DNA from: Foetidibacter luteolus
GTDB taxonomy: Bacteria; Bacteroidota; Bacteroidia; Chitinophagales; Chitinophagaceae
Assembly (NCBI RefSeq): GCF_009650435.1
Contig: NZ_VVIP01000016.1
Coordinates: forward strand, 97,902 to 161,901
Length of the DNA: 64,000 nt
Direction: 5' to 3'
The notes under the pieces are model-generated. The model did not search any database. It was given only the letters and a program-made list of their open reading frames with translations, and was not told the origin of the DNA. The position numbers and the translations under genes are program-made. Below are positions 17,483-28,000 of the stretch, piece by piece (position 1 is the stretch's first letter; the number at the start of each line of letters is the position of its first letter).

Positions 17483-19210
17483 ATGAAAGACCAATTTTAC
17501 ACCCCCAAGGGCAAGTTATTGCCCTATGCCAAACGTTTGCTTTGTTGTATCAGTTTTCTATCCCTTCATTATCTCGTAAATGCACAAACCGATTGCGGTT
17601 GCACGGTTACGCTTAGCGCTGCCAGTGGTGCATCTTTATATGCCAACGGCACATCGCTGGGTGTAAAACCCGGTGCTACGGTTTGTATAAAGGCAGGAAC
17701 TTATGATAAACTTTTCTTCCAAAACTTTAATGGTACAGCAGCGGCCCCCATTAAGTTTGTTAATTGCGGCGGACAGGTAAGATCGCACGGTGGTATATCT
17801 TTTACTACCAGCAGCTATTTTAAATTTACGGGCACAGGCAGTACAGCCCATACTTATGGTTTTTTAGTAATGCCTGCCAGCGGCCGCTCAGAAAACTTTG
17901 GGTTTAAAGCTTATTACAAGACCACTGATTTTGAAGTGGAGAAAGTAGAAATTAACCGCTTTGCCATTGGCCTGATGATTAAGACAGACCCATCCTGCGA
18001 CGCGGCCACGCAATACGGCAGCAGCTATAAAATGCGCAACGTGTGGCTGCACCATTTGTATGTGCGCAACATTAAGCTGGAAGCGTTTTATTGTGGCTAC
18101 AGCATGACATCCGCAACGGTTAACTGCAGTGGCGTAAATAAGGTGGTTTATCCGCAATACCTGGAGAACCTGAAAATATCCAACAATATTATAGACAGCA
18201 CCGGCTGGGATGGGATACAGGTAGGCCACACAGAAAATATGCTGGTGTACAGTAACACGGTTAAACGCTACGGCGTATCTAATGCTGCGGGCCAGAACAT
18301 GGGCATTATTTTAAACATGGGCGCTACAGGAAAAATCTACAATAACACTGTTGAAAACGGCCCCGGCCCTAACATACAGGTAATGGGCGACGGCAAGATT
18401 TACATATACAACAACGTACTTAGAAATGCCGGAAACAACATTGCACAGCAAAACGCCATTTTTGTGGATGACAGGCCTGATACAGGCCCCAAAGGCAGCA
18501 CGCCGCTTACAGTTTGCATAGCCAATAACACCATAGTAAACCCATCAAAGAATGGTATCTACATGCTTAACTCCAACCGCACTGTTGGTACCGATAACCA
18601 GGTATATAATAACCTTACCATACTGCAAAGCAGCACCTACAAACTGTTTAGCAGCAGTGTAACAGCCAGCGCTACCAATAATCAAACTTATATCGGTACT
18701 TCTGCCGCAAAATTTGTTGATGCGGCCGCGGCCAACTATAAACTAACAGCCGCCTCGCCCATGGTAAATGCAGGAAGGGATGTATCGGCATACAACATCA
18801 AAACAGACCGCGTTGCTGTAGCCCGCCCTCAAAACGGCGCTTACGATATTGGCGCTTATGAGTACCAAACCTCATCAGCAAGGGTTAATACCGCAGAGGA
18901 AACCATTGAAGCCATTGAGGCAAACATGGTTGCCGATAAAATTGTTGCCGGCAAACCAGGGTTAACCATAACACCGGTGCCTGCAAGGGATTTTTTAAAC
19001 ATTTACCTTAATGATATGGCAACAGGAAAACTGTACATTAAAATTATGGACGCCGCAGGCAGAACAGCACTTGTAAGCAGCCAGTTAAAAAATACTTTTA
19101 ATTACCAGGGCAATGTAAATATCTCCGCTTTATCGCCCGGTATTTACTTTTACGATATCGCCGGCGATGGTGTGCGCTACACCGGTAAATTTGTAAAAAC
19201 AGGCAACTAA
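17483..19210 (+). CDS. Secreted right-handed beta-helix protein with T9SS sorting domain
   Basis: 575 residues. A signal peptide ends at VNAQ (about residue 35). Then a strand-rich region contains parallel beta-helix rungs such as LKISNNIIDSTGWDGIQVG, NMLVYSNTVKRYG, GKIYNNTVENG and KIYIYNNVLRNAGNN, as in pectate-lyase-like or choice-of-anchor proteins. TDRVAVARPQNGAYDIGAYE is the usual end of such helices in Bacteroidota. The last 75 residues (TPVPARDFLNIYL ... ISALSPGIYFYDI) are a T9SS sorting domain. It is probably a surface polysaccharide-binding or -cleaving protein; I see no clear catalytic triad. A terminator follows at 19229. Confidence 0.8.
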   Translation: MKDQFYTPKGKLLPYAKRLLCCISFLSLHYLVNAQTDCGCTVTLSAASGASLYANGTSLGVKPGATVCIKAGTYDKLFFQNFNGTAAAPIKFVNCGGQVRSHGGISFTTSSYFKFTGTGSTAHTYGFLVMPASGRSENFGFKAYYKTTDFEVEKVEINRFAIGLMIKTDPSCDAATQYGSSYKMRNVWLHHLYVRNIKLEAFYCGYSMTSATVNCSGVNKVVYPQYLENLKISNNIIDSTGWDGIQVGHTENMLVYSNTVKRYGVSNAAGQNMGIILNMGATGKIYNNTVENGPGPNIQVMGDGKIYIYNNVLRNAGNNIAQQNAIFVDDRPDTGPKGSTPLTVCIANNTIVNPSKNGIYMLNSNRTVGTDNQVYNNLTILQSSTYKLFSSSVTASATNNQTYIGTSAAKFVDAAAANYKLTAASPMVNAGRDVSAYNIKTDRVAVARPQNGAYDIGAYEYQTSSARVNTAEETIEAIEANMVADKIVAGKPGLTITPVPARDFLNIYLNDMATGKLYIKIMDAAGRTALVSSQLKNTFNYQGNVNISALSPGIYFYDIAGDGVRYTGKFVKTGN

Positions 19211-19228
19211 AATTGCAGTAAATTATTC

Positions 19229-19272
19229 AGCCGCAGGCCAAAGCGATATGCTTAAAAGCCTGCGGCTTTTTT
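19229..19272 (+). terminator. Rho-independent terminator of the beta-helix gene
   Basis: Perfect 10-bp stem AGCCGCAGGC / GCCTGCGGCT with a 19-nt loop, followed by a run of six T. It starts 18 bp after the stop at 19210. Confidence 0.85.
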
Positions 19273-19278
19273 GTGGAT

Positions 19279-19340
19279 TTATGAGCCCGGCAGCAGGAAC
19301 AAATATCAGGCGTCCCTTGCGTCGCACTCTTGTACGTCCC
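19279..19340 (-). repeat. Family B interspersed repeat, copy 3
   Basis: Minus-strand copy. The + strand shows ATGAGCCCGGCAGCAGGAAC, then CCTTGCGTCGCACTCTTGTACG, which is the reverse complement of the family tail and core. It lies between the beta-helix terminator and the LytS-type kinase. Confidence 0.7.
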
Positions 19341-19451
19341 CATCATTGGGCATCATATAAGCGGGTATTAATGACGTAACGGCAATAATCTTTCTGCCCT
19401 GCATTTTCATTCTTGCATTGCACTGCGTATATTTATTAAAACATCTCCGCT

Positions 19452-20564
19452 TTGATACGCGTACGCGATACATGGTTCAGGATTGCTATACCGCTCCTTT
19501 GTTCAGTGTTGATTATAGGTAGTTATGGTTTTTTGGAAAAACCATCTTTAAAAATTGCAGGCCGCACGCTGGTATCAGTGTGTACTATTATACTTGTATG
19601 CGAAGGTTGCCGGTGGCTTATTTACAAAAGCCGCGATTGGCCAATAATACGTTCCAGAAAAATGCACAGGCTGCTTGTGCTTATACCGGTTGGCCTGTTA
19701 TATACAACCATTGTTATAGCGGCAGGTACAGCCATAAGAACTTTGCTCCTTAGCGACAGCTTGTACCTTACCCTTCATGTAGATACCGGGCTTAAGGTAA
19801 ACAACAATGCTATATCCCTTGGGTTGTGGGGATATGCCTTTTTTATATCCGTATTTATCTTTTTCTTTTTTCTTGTTGTGTACGATATTTTTTACCACTA
19901 TGCCCGGCTGCGCCATGCGGAAAAAGAAAATGAGTTACTGGAAAAAGAAAAGCTCCGGGCGGAGCTTAACCAGTTAAAAGGCGTTGTTAACCCACATTTT
20001 TTATTCAACAACCTTAATTCGCTTTCATCGTTAATAGCGGAAAGCCCACCACAGGCAGAGCTTTTTCTTGACGAGCTTACCAAAGTGTTTCGCTACCTGT
20101 TGCGCAATAATCAAACAGAACTTGCCAGCCTGGCGCAGGAGCTTGACTTTATACAGTCCTATTATCACATGCTGCGCATACGTTATGGCATGGGGATCAA
20201 TATTAATTTCCAGGTTAGTGAACAATGCAGGCAATTAATGTTGCCGCCGCTGACATTGCAGTTGCTGGTTGAAAATGCTGTTAAGCACAACCGTGTTCAC
20301 AAAGACAATCCGTTGATGATAGAACTATCCGATGCTGGCGGGCAAACCCTTGTGGTGCGCAACAATGTTTCTAAAAAGGAAGGAAGGGTAGAATCTACAG
20401 GCATCGGGTTGCAAACCATTAATGCCCGTTACAAAATGCTTGGTCGGGCCGGGATAACCGTACAGCATACTGAACATTTTTTTGAAGTAACCATCCCACT
20501 TATTGAAGTAGTTGAAAAATCTGCTTTGCCCCCTGTACAGCGCCCCGCTGTGTTAGCCAGTTAA
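19452..20564 (+). CDS. LytS/YehU-type sensor histidine kinase (orphan)
   Basis: 370 residues. Four membrane segments (about 11-27, 36-57, 74-99, 124-148) are followed by a short coiled coil. The His_kinase domain shows NPHFLFNNLNSL, with the phospho-acceptor His at about 182. The ATPase part shows PPLTLQLLVENAVKHN and GIGLQTINARY. Such kinases normally pair with a LytTR response regulator, but none is adjacent. The start is a TTG: an in-frame TAA lies 15 bp upstream, and the next ATG (residue 71) would remove two membrane segments. It precedes the T6SS gene tssD by 353 bp, but no functional link is shown. Confidence 0.85.
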   Translation: MIRVRDTWFRIAIPLLCSVLIIGSYGFLEKPSLKIAGRTLVSVCTIILVCEGCRWLIYKSRDWPIIRSRKMHRLLVLIPVGLLYTTIVIAAGTAIRTLLLSDSLYLTLHVDTGLKVNNNAISLGLWGYAFFISVFIFFFFLVVYDIFYHYARLRHAEKENELLEKEKLRAELNQLKGVVNPHFLFNNLNSLSSLIAESPPQAELFLDELTKVFRYLLRNNQTELASLAQELDFIQSYYHMLRIRYGMGININFQVSEQCRQLMLPPLTLQLLVENAVKHNRVHKDNPLMIELSDAGGQTLVVRNNVSKKEGRVESTGIGLQTINARYKMLGRAGITVQHTEHFFEVTIPLIEVVEKSALPPVQRPAVLAS

Positions 20565-20917
20565 GCCGCCGGTATTGGTACTGCACCATTGATTTACCGG
20601 GTAATGTATTGTTTTTTACCAGTAAAAGCAATGTGATAAATAACTTATCAACAGGGTTATTTCACGTTGTATAAACGGTTGGGTGAAAATAATTTAGCTG
20701 CATCTTTTAGCCGCGCCAGGCAATTGCCGGTAACCAGGGTATTTCTTTGGAAGGCCGGTAAACATTAGGGGAAAACATTTGTGGCAGGCCGTATTAAAGG
20801 CCTGGCATACCCCTAAAAGAAGTAGCCTGAAAATTATGAAAAGAAAAAAATCATTACTATTTTGTTTAACACCTATATGTTTTTTACTGCTTTTATTCAC
20901 TTTTAAAAATTACAATT
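20565..20917 (+). other. AT-rich leader region in front of tssD
   Basis: 353 bp with no open frame of interest. The last 90 bp are strongly AT-rich (runs such as AAAAGAAAAAAAT and TTTTAAAAATTACAATT right before the tssD ATG). This is typical of strong Bacteroidota promoters and A-rich ribosome sites. I could not fix an exact TAnnTTTG element. Confidence 0.35.
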
Positions 20918-21328
20918 ATGTCTTTTAATGCAAAACTAAAATTCGGCGGCAAAGATGGTATAGACGTGCTTGCCTGTGATTATGTACTCCGCAGGGATGT
21001 GGATGCCAAAGGCCGTCCTTCTTCAGGTGTATATGGCGGCACTATCAAGCTTTCCATCGAGTCTACGGAAGACACTACCATTGTTGAATCTATGGTTAAC
21101 CAGTACAAGCCGATAGATGGCGCTATCGTTTTTAAAAAGAGCGACGAAGATGCCAAAATGAAGGAAGTTAAATGGGAAAAAGGGTACGTTATTGAGTTTC
21201 ATGAAGCCTTTGTTGACAAAGCGCAGGACAAAGAAAAAGCCGCCAAGCCAATGCAGATTGATTTTGTTATTTCCGCACAGAAAATTTCCATTGGCAACGC
21301 CGAGCATAAGAACGAATGGCCTGCATAA
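20918..21328 (+). CDS. tssD: T6SSiii tube protein TssD (Hcp)
   Basis: 136 residues, beginning MSFNAKLKFGGKDGIDVLAC and ending near KNEWPA. The order of strands and motifs (YVLRRDVDAKGRPSSGVYGG, then STEDTTIVESMV, and VIEFHEAFVDKAQD) matches the Bacteroidota TssD family. It forms the hexameric rings of the inner tube that is fired by sheath contraction. Length and lack of a signal peptide fit. It is the first gene of the T6SS locus, 192 bp ahead of vgrG, and probably highly expressed, given the AT-rich leader. Confidence 0.9.
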   Translation: MSFNAKLKFGGKDGIDVLACDYVLRRDVDAKGRPSSGVYGGTIKLSIESTEDTTIVESMVNQYKPIDGAIVFKKSDEDAKMKEVKWEKGYVIEFHEAFVDKAQDKEKAAKPMQIDFVISAQKISIGNAEHKNEWPA

Positions 21329-21520
21329 GGGCAATGGTTATTAATTCGTAACGTTATTATCTTAATTGTTTGCCGGTACTGTCTGCCAGATAACTCTCTC
21401 CTTTGGCCCTTGTTAATCCGGTTGCCTTAAAAGCAAGCATGCCAGTTTACGTATGTATCCCGGCAGCATTGTTATACGTGGCCTTTCAGCTTAATGCAAA
21501 TCGTTTTATAAATACATGAT

Positions 21521-23359
21521 ATGCAAAACCAGGTTATTGCCGATATAGAAATCGAAGACCGGAAAATAGCGTACTACAGTTCGGTGGTAATACGGCAACA
21601 GTTTAATGCGCATCATGAATTCGCTATACGCATAAAGTATGACGTGCTGGAAAAGCTGGGTACGTTCGGGTTGAATAATGCCAAAAAGCTCATTGGTAAA
21701 TCAGTTGCCATAAAGCTGAAGGAAGCGGATAGTCTGGATGATGCTTACGAATTCAGGGGTATTATCTGCGAAGTAAAGATGGAACAGGCAGACAATTTTA
21801 TCAGCGATTTTGTATTGCGGGGTTACAGCCCCACCATATTGCTGGAAAATGGTTCTCATCTTTCTTCTTTTTACAAAAAAACATTGAAGCAGGTGGTACA
21901 GCAGGTAACGCAGCCTGTTGCCCAGGCCAATTGCCAGGTAAAACTGGCGCCTGTACATACTGCCGCACTTACTTATGTGTGCCAATACAGGGAGAGTGCT
22001 TTTAGTTTTTTAAACCGTCTTTCCGCAGACTATGGCGAATGGTTTTATTACAGCGGAAAAGACCTGTTTTTCGGCAAGCCCTCATCCTCCCCGGAGATAG
22101 AGATTACCTATGGAGAAGATGTGCAGAACATTGAATTTATGCTGCGCATTCTGCCGCTTGCTTTTACCGGTTACTCCTACATATCCAAAGATGATAAGTT
22201 TGTTACTTACGATGCGCCGGATAAAGTGGATGGCCTTGACAGTTATGCCAGCTTTGCCCTGCAGGAATCCGGCAAAATATTTTCAGAGCCTGTAATAACA
22301 CCGGTTAAACAGCGGATAGAAAGTAAAAGCGATCTGGAGGGTTTTGTAAAAAAACAAAAGGCTGCCATGGCAGCCGGGCTGGAAGTGCTGACAGGCAGCA
22401 GCGACAACCCTGCGGTATGCATTGGCGCAATTGCCAATGTAAAAATAGGTGTACTGGATAACAATGTGCTTAGCAAAGAAGATGCAGGTAAATTTCTTAT
22501 TACAGCAATTGAACACCATCTTGGCGATAATGGCCGATACTACAACAGTTTTGAAGCCATACCGGCTGGACTGGCGGTTGTACCTGTTAAAAATGCATCA
22601 ACGCCTGTTGCCGAACCACAAATTGCCACTGTAACAGATAATAAAGACCCGGACAATATGGGCCGTGTGCGTGTGCAAATGCTCTGGCAACAACAAAGCG
22701 GCGAAATGACCGACTGGCTTAGGGTAATGACACCCGATGCCGGCGGTGGAAAAGATGGCGCCAAAAATCGTGGGTTGGTTGTAGTGCCTGAAGCCGGCGA
22801 CCAGGTGCTGGTTTGTTTTCGTTACAACGATCCCGACAGGCCCTTTGTTATGGGGAGTATGTTCCATGGCAAAACAGGCGGCGGGGGCGGGCAGGGCAAT
22901 AATACCAAAAGCCTCAACAGTAAAAGCGGGCATACATTGTCATTGGATGATGGTAAGGGTATCACCATTGTAGATAAATCAACCGGTAACAAAATTGAGA
23001 TTGATGGCACCAATACCATCACAATAACCGCTTCGCAAAAAATAGAGTTAACCAACGGCAAGTCAACAATTACAATGGATGGAGATACCGTTACCATTAC
23101 GGCCGCACACGTAAATATCGAAGGAACCGCTGATGCAACTATGCATAGCGGTGATCATGGCTTTTCCTCTAATTCCGGCGGCGATGTATCTGCGAATGGA
23201 ACCAAAACCACGGTAAGCGGTTCTGCCGAAGTAACCGCTACCGGCGCTAAAGCAACGTTGAATGGCGATGCCGAAGCCACGGTAAATGGCGGTGGCAAAA
23301 CTACGGTAAGTGCCGGTGGCAAAGTGGCCGTGCAGGGCGCTATTGTAGCATTGAACTAA
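21521..23359 (+). CDS. vgrG: T6SS spike protein VgrG (TssI)
   Basis: 612 residues. The N-terminal 350 or so resemble gp27 / VgrG (FRGIICEVKMEQAD, YRESAFSFLNRLSADYGEWFYY). The OB-fold with the VgrG/gp5 motif lies at about 360-450 (DPDNMGRVRVQMLW, DWLRVMTPDAG, GLVVVPEAGDQVLV). A Thr/Gly-rich beta-helix with repeated strands (TITASQKIEL, TITMDGDTVTI, TTVSGSAEV) follows to the end. It is the trimeric spike on top of the TssD tube, which carries the PAAR-Rhs protein encoded downstream. No extra effector domain is visible. Confidence 0.92.
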   Translation: MQNQVIADIEIEDRKIAYYSSVVIRQQFNAHHEFAIRIKYDVLEKLGTFGLNNAKKLIGKSVAIKLKEADSLDDAYEFRGIICEVKMEQADNFISDFVLRGYSPTILLENGSHLSSFYKKTLKQVVQQVTQPVAQANCQVKLAPVHTAALTYVCQYRESAFSFLNRLSADYGEWFYYSGKDLFFGKPSSSPEIEITYGEDVQNIEFMLRILPLAFTGYSYISKDDKFVTYDAPDKVDGLDSYASFALQESGKIFSEPVITPVKQRIESKSDLEGFVKKQKAAMAAGLEVLTGSSDNPAVCIGAIANVKIGVLDNNVLSKEDAGKFLITAIEHHLGDNGRYYNSFEAIPAGLAVVPVKNASTPVAEPQIATVTDNKDPDNMGRVRVQMLWQQQSGEMTDWLRVMTPDAGGGKDGAKNRGLVVVPEAGDQVLVCFRYNDPDRPFVMGSMFHGKTGGGGGQGNNTKSLNSKSGHTLSLDDGKGITIVDKSTGNKIEIDGTNTITITASQKIELTNGKSTITMDGDTVTITAAHVNIEGTADATMHSGDHGFSSNSGGDVSANGTKTTVSGSAEVTATGAKATLNGDAEATVNGGGKTTVSAGGKVAVQGAIVALN

Positions 23360-23382
23360 TCAAACTTTTCCAATTATTTCAT

Positions 23383-24753
23383 TTGAAACAAAGTAATCCT
23401 ATACAGCAGCGGATGGATATGCTGGTTGAAAAGTGGGAAGCAACAGCTTCGCAGCCAGGCGTTAATATTATCCGCATCCATGCGCAGGAAAATGAAAAAG
23501 ACATGGTGGATGCCTTTTACACTTACCTGCTGGGCGTTGATACGGATAATCATGATGTACCTGTAATTTTCGAAAGCATTTATCATGGTGATGAACAATA
23601 TACAAAAGCTGTATTGGATGAATTGAAGGAACTGATCCATCTCTGGAATACTTCCAACAAAGATGCGTTGAATATTAAAACAGAACCCCTCAACTGGAAT
23701 GTAAACTATAAAATCAAAACGGCCGTTCACCCGGCTGCTTTGTTTGTTGAAAACATGAACAGCCTTGCCGGTTATCTTAACATGGCTGATAATACTTTTC
23801 TGGTAGCCATTCTCAAAGTTTCTTTTGTGCAGCCTGCTCAATTTTGCCGCTGGCTGGAAGAAGCTTTGAAAGCCGGCATGAATGATAAGTTTAAAATACT
23901 GGTGGATGATTCTGCCAACCACCCGTTTTACGAAAAGCTTGCGGCAAAGTACCCTGCTGACATTGCTACGTTAAGGCCAAAACTGGATATGGATAATGCC
24001 ATGCAACAGGTAGCCGCTATGGGCAACCCGAATGATCCTGCGGTACAATACCGGCAGGCATTTATGAAAATGATGCAGGCCATTGAACAAAGAAAAGAAA
24101 GCGAGGCTGTTGCCAATGGAAACGCATGCCTTGAAGTAGCACAGAAAAATCTTGCTAAGAACAGTTATTGGATAGGGCAGGTGATAGCTGTGTATGGTGC
24201 TCTTGCCAACGACCAGGTCGGTTACAGAAATTTTAAAAAGGCTATTTCGTATGCAACAAAGGGAGTAGACGCCGCAGAACAGTCTCAGCAGTTAATACCC
24301 GACGAATTTGTGCACCGCAAATTCAGGGGGCAGGCCGTTATGATGCGGGCTGCATTGTATGCCGCCGACAAAAATTGGCTGAAGGCTGCCGAAGATTTTG
24401 CTGTTGCGGCAGGCCACTACATTGCCACCAACGATGTGATACTCGCCATGGAGGCATACCGCATGCTGGGATATTCTTACGATAAAGCAGGTAATAACGA
24501 TGCAGCCTGCAAGGCGTTGGAAACAGCTATACAACTGTCTCTGCAGTTGCCCGTTCACATAGTAAAGTTTACCACGTTTGCCGGGGTTGTTGAGCTGCTG
24601 CTTAAGATTAATAACCTTAAATACATCAGCCAACAGGAAGTTGAAGAAACCGCTGAAGATGTATATGGTAAAGATTGGCTGAAGGAAATCATGAATTGGA
24701 AAAACCCTCATTACGAACAAGTGACAGACCCATCTAAAGTGGTTGCAGCATAA
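23383..24753 (+). CDS. Helical TPR-like protein between vgrG and rhs (candidate effector adaptor)
   Basis: 456 residues if the TTG at 23383 is used (446 from the ATG at 23413). It starts 23 bp after vgrG. The N-terminal half is mixed alpha/beta (DMVDAFYTYLLGVD, FAKIL-free). The C-terminal half has TPR-like helices (AAEDFAVAAGHYIATND, LAMEAYRMLGYSYDKAG, ACKALETAIQLS). No signal peptide or enzyme motif is seen. I do not recognise a named family. Position between spike and PAAR-Rhs toxin suggests a chaperone or adaptor that loads the toxin onto VgrG. This is inference from context. Confidence 0.55.
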   Translation: MKQSNPIQQRMDMLVEKWEATASQPGVNIIRIHAQENEKDMVDAFYTYLLGVDTDNHDVPVIFESIYHGDEQYTKAVLDELKELIHLWNTSNKDALNIKTEPLNWNVNYKIKTAVHPAALFVENMNSLAGYLNMADNTFLVAILKVSFVQPAQFCRWLEEALKAGMNDKFKILVDDSANHPFYEKLAAKYPADIATLRPKLDMDNAMQQVAAMGNPNDPAVQYRQAFMKMMQAIEQRKESEAVANGNACLEVAQKNLAKNSYWIGQVIAVYGALANDQVGYRNFKKAISYATKGVDAAEQSQQLIPDEFVHRKFRGQAVMMRAALYAADKNWLKAAEDFAVAAGHYIATNDVILAMEAYRMLGYSYDKAGNNDAACKALETAIQLSLQLPVHIVKFTTFAGVVELLLKINNLKYISQQEVEETAEDVYGKDWLKEIMNWKNPHYEQVTDPSKVVAA

Positions 24754-24766
24754 AGAAGGGCTGCCA

Positions 24767-25036
24767 TGTTTCTGCCGCCTGTGGCGCAAGAAACTTTAAG
24801 CAACGGCATAACTGAGGAACAAAAGAAAAGACATTATGTACTTAGCTTAATTGCTACTATTAAACATCGTTGTGTCACTCACTTATACGCTTTGTTCGCC
24901 ACTCAACATTGTGAAACAGCGTGTATATGGATAGCCAGGTATTTGTGCGGCTTGCTGAAAAGAATTACAGAACGTACAAGTGAGTGACACAACCGGGGCC
25001 TCATAGCAGTAATGTAGTTTGTCCCCATAAATAAAA
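24767..25036. repeat. Family B inverted-repeat pair (MITE-like), copy 4
   Basis: Fills the 324-bp gap between the TPR gene and rhs. The left arm at 24869-24889 starts GTTGTGTCACTCACTTATAC. The right arm at 24973-24993 is its reverse complement (20 of 21 match). About 83 bp lie between. The outer flanks also match in inverted form (TGCTACTATTAAAC on the left; CCTCATAGCAGTAATG on the right), and the tail ends CCCCATAAATAAAAA. An inverted repeat resembling the family's leading hairpin (TTTCTGCCGCC / GGCGCAAGAAA) is at 24770-24795. No reading frame for a transposase is inside. Confidence 0.7.
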
Positions 25037-25077
25037 ATTGCCAAAGGCAATTTAAACTCATTAAACCATAGCCGTAC

Positions 25078-28000
25078 ATGGCAGATGTAACAAACCGTAA
25101 CAGGCGCATAGAGCGGGCAGCAAAACAGGCTGAACAGGCCGGGCAGCAGGCATCGCAAAGCACGGTGGGCAAAGCCGTTGGCGCTGCCAGCACGGCTATG
25201 GGCGTGTATGGGCAGGTAATGGGTTTTGTGGGTTCTAAAGCGGAAGCTGCATTAATGCCTGTTTATAAAGCGCTCAGTTTTCTACAGGGGCTTGCCTGCC
25301 TTCCCGCATCGTCTCAGCTTGACCCTGTGATGGGCATTGATGTGCACCTGGTAATGATACCGCCGTCGCCATCGCCCATACCCATGCCGCATCCATACAT
25401 AGCCACGGTTTTTGATCCCAAAGATTACCTGAGCTGCGCGGTAATGACAGCCGCCGCTATGGCCGCGCCAACGCCAACCGGAAATGCAGATGCTGATGCG
25501 GCTGCAAATCTTGCATTTAGCGTTGGCACCATGGCATTAGGTATGGCCGGTATGAGCGCTACCGTAAAACTGGGAGGCTTTACGCCACGCACAACAACCG
25601 GCGTAACCAATAAAGTAATACCGCATTTTCCGATGGGCTCAAGCTTTGCGCCTGTGCCCGTAAAAAAGAATACAGGGCATGCCCAGTTTGGCAGCCTTTT
25701 TTTATTGGCGGATGGCAACCCTTTTACGGGCGGCATGCATTTGAACAACGATTGCTGGGATATAGGCATTATGCAACTGATGCGTAAGCAATACAAGCCG
25801 GCGCCTATGCAGTTGTTTATGCCGACCGGTTTTATAATGGCCATACCATCGCATAACGTAATTGTAAACCCCATACCTACGCCCATTAACCCGATTGCCG
25901 CGCTTACCAAAATTTTGAACGCCGGCTTTGCCAAGATACTCCACAAGATTGCCAACAAGTTTCCTAAAGGCATGCGTGCAGGTTTGCACAAAGCAATATG
26001 CCATGTAACCGGCCACCCGGTAGATGTAGTAAGCGGTATGCTGTTTACAGACGAAGAAGATTTTTCTCTGCCGGGAGTAATCCCTTTATCATGGGAGCGT
26101 ACATGGTATAGCGATAGCAGTTACAAAGGCCCGCTGGGCCATGGCTGGTACCACAATTATGATATGGCCTTTACGGTTGACCAGCAAAATAACCAGGCCA
26201 TATACAGGATGAATGACGGGCGTGGTGTAATATTTGAATTGCCGCAGCCGGGAAAGTTTACGTTTGACCGAAAAGAGAAATTATTCCTGCACTGCCGGGC
26301 CGAGGGGCAATATTACATTGAAGATAGTGATGGACTGATGTACCGGTTTACGGACAGGTTGTACGCAGATCCATTTATAAAAGCCGGCAGCCGTTTATTG
26401 AAAAGCATATCTGACAGGAATGGCTATGCCATGCGTTTTGAATACGGCCAGGAAGGTAATCTCGTAAAAATTATTGACAGCGCCGGTAGAAACCTTGTTG
26501 TGGAAAATGATGAAGAAGGACGGATTATTAACATTATTGCGCCGCACCCCGATGAGCCGGGCAAAACATTTGTAATTGCGCATTACGATTATAATGAAGC
26601 AGGTGACATGGTATGCCATACCGATGCACTGGGCCAGCAGATGAAGTTTGAATACGAGAACCATTTGCTGGTGAAGGAAACCTGGCGTAACGGGCACGAC
26701 TGGTACTTTAGATATGATGGAAAAACTACCGGCGCCAGGTGCATACATACCTGGGGTGATGGCAATATTTATAACCATAAACTTACGTACAACGAGGGAA
26801 TGACGCTTGTAGAAAACAGTCTTGGTTTTGTAACTACATATTATCACAGGAACGGCTTACCCTATTTAAAAATAGATGGTAACGGCGGTGAATGGCAATA
26901 TAGGTACAATCGCTTTAGTGAATTGGAATGGGAAACAGACCCGCTGGGTAACCAGCAAAATTATTCCCATGATGAATGGGGTAATGTTATTACCAGTACA
27001 GACCCCGCCGGCGGTTTTACAGCAACGGAATTTTTTCATCCCAAATTTCCGTTGCTGCCCACAGAAGCCATGGACGCGGCAGGCGGTAAATGGAAATGGG
27101 AATATGATGCGCAGGGTAACCTTGTTGTAAGCGTAAACCCTTTAAATGCGAAAACCCATTATACTTATGATGATGGTTTGCTGCACAAAATAACCAACGC
27201 GGCTGGCGCTGTTACCAGGCTGGCTTACGACAAAGACCAGAACCTGGTATCAATTAAAACGGATGATAATGCTGTAACAAGTTATGACTATGATGTGCTG
27301 GGTAACTGCAGCACTATAACTAACCCCAACAATGTAAAGCAACGCCGCTTTTTTGATTTGAAAGGACGTATTGAAAGGGTAAATGATTTTGACGGAAACG
27401 TAATTAACCTGGAGTATGACGGCATTGATAATGTGATACATTACCGGGACAAGCAAAAGGAAGTTGAATATACTTACCGCGGTTTGTGGAAACTAACCAG
27501 CCGCACGGAAGCTGGGGCTACCATTATTTTTAAATACGATACGGAAGAGCAATTGGTAAAAATCATCAATGAGCATAACCTGCCTTACCGGTTTCAACTG
27601 GATGCGGCTGGTAATGTGGTTGAAGAAATTGGCTTTGATGAAATTACCCGCCGGTACGAACGCAATGCGGCAGGCTGGGTTACGAAAGTAGTACGTCCCG
27701 CAGGCAGCTTTACCAGTTATGGCTATGATAACTGCGGCCGAGTAACAAAAGTGCAGTACAGCGATATCAAGGAAGAAAACTATGCTTACAGGCCGGATGG
27801 AGAATTGATGATGGCGGCCAATGAATCGGCAGCGGTACAGTTTGAGCGCAATGTAATGGGGGACATACTGAAAGAAACTGTGAACGGGCAGTGGGTACAG
27901 TCCACGTATGATGTATTCAGCAACCGCACAAAAATAACCAGCAGCCTGGGGGCGGATATTGAGCAGCACTACAACAAAATGGGCGATGTGCTAAAGATGG

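Noticed and set aside
24767..25077. A small gene in the gap before rhs
   Set aside because: The only frames there are translations of the family B inverted repeat.
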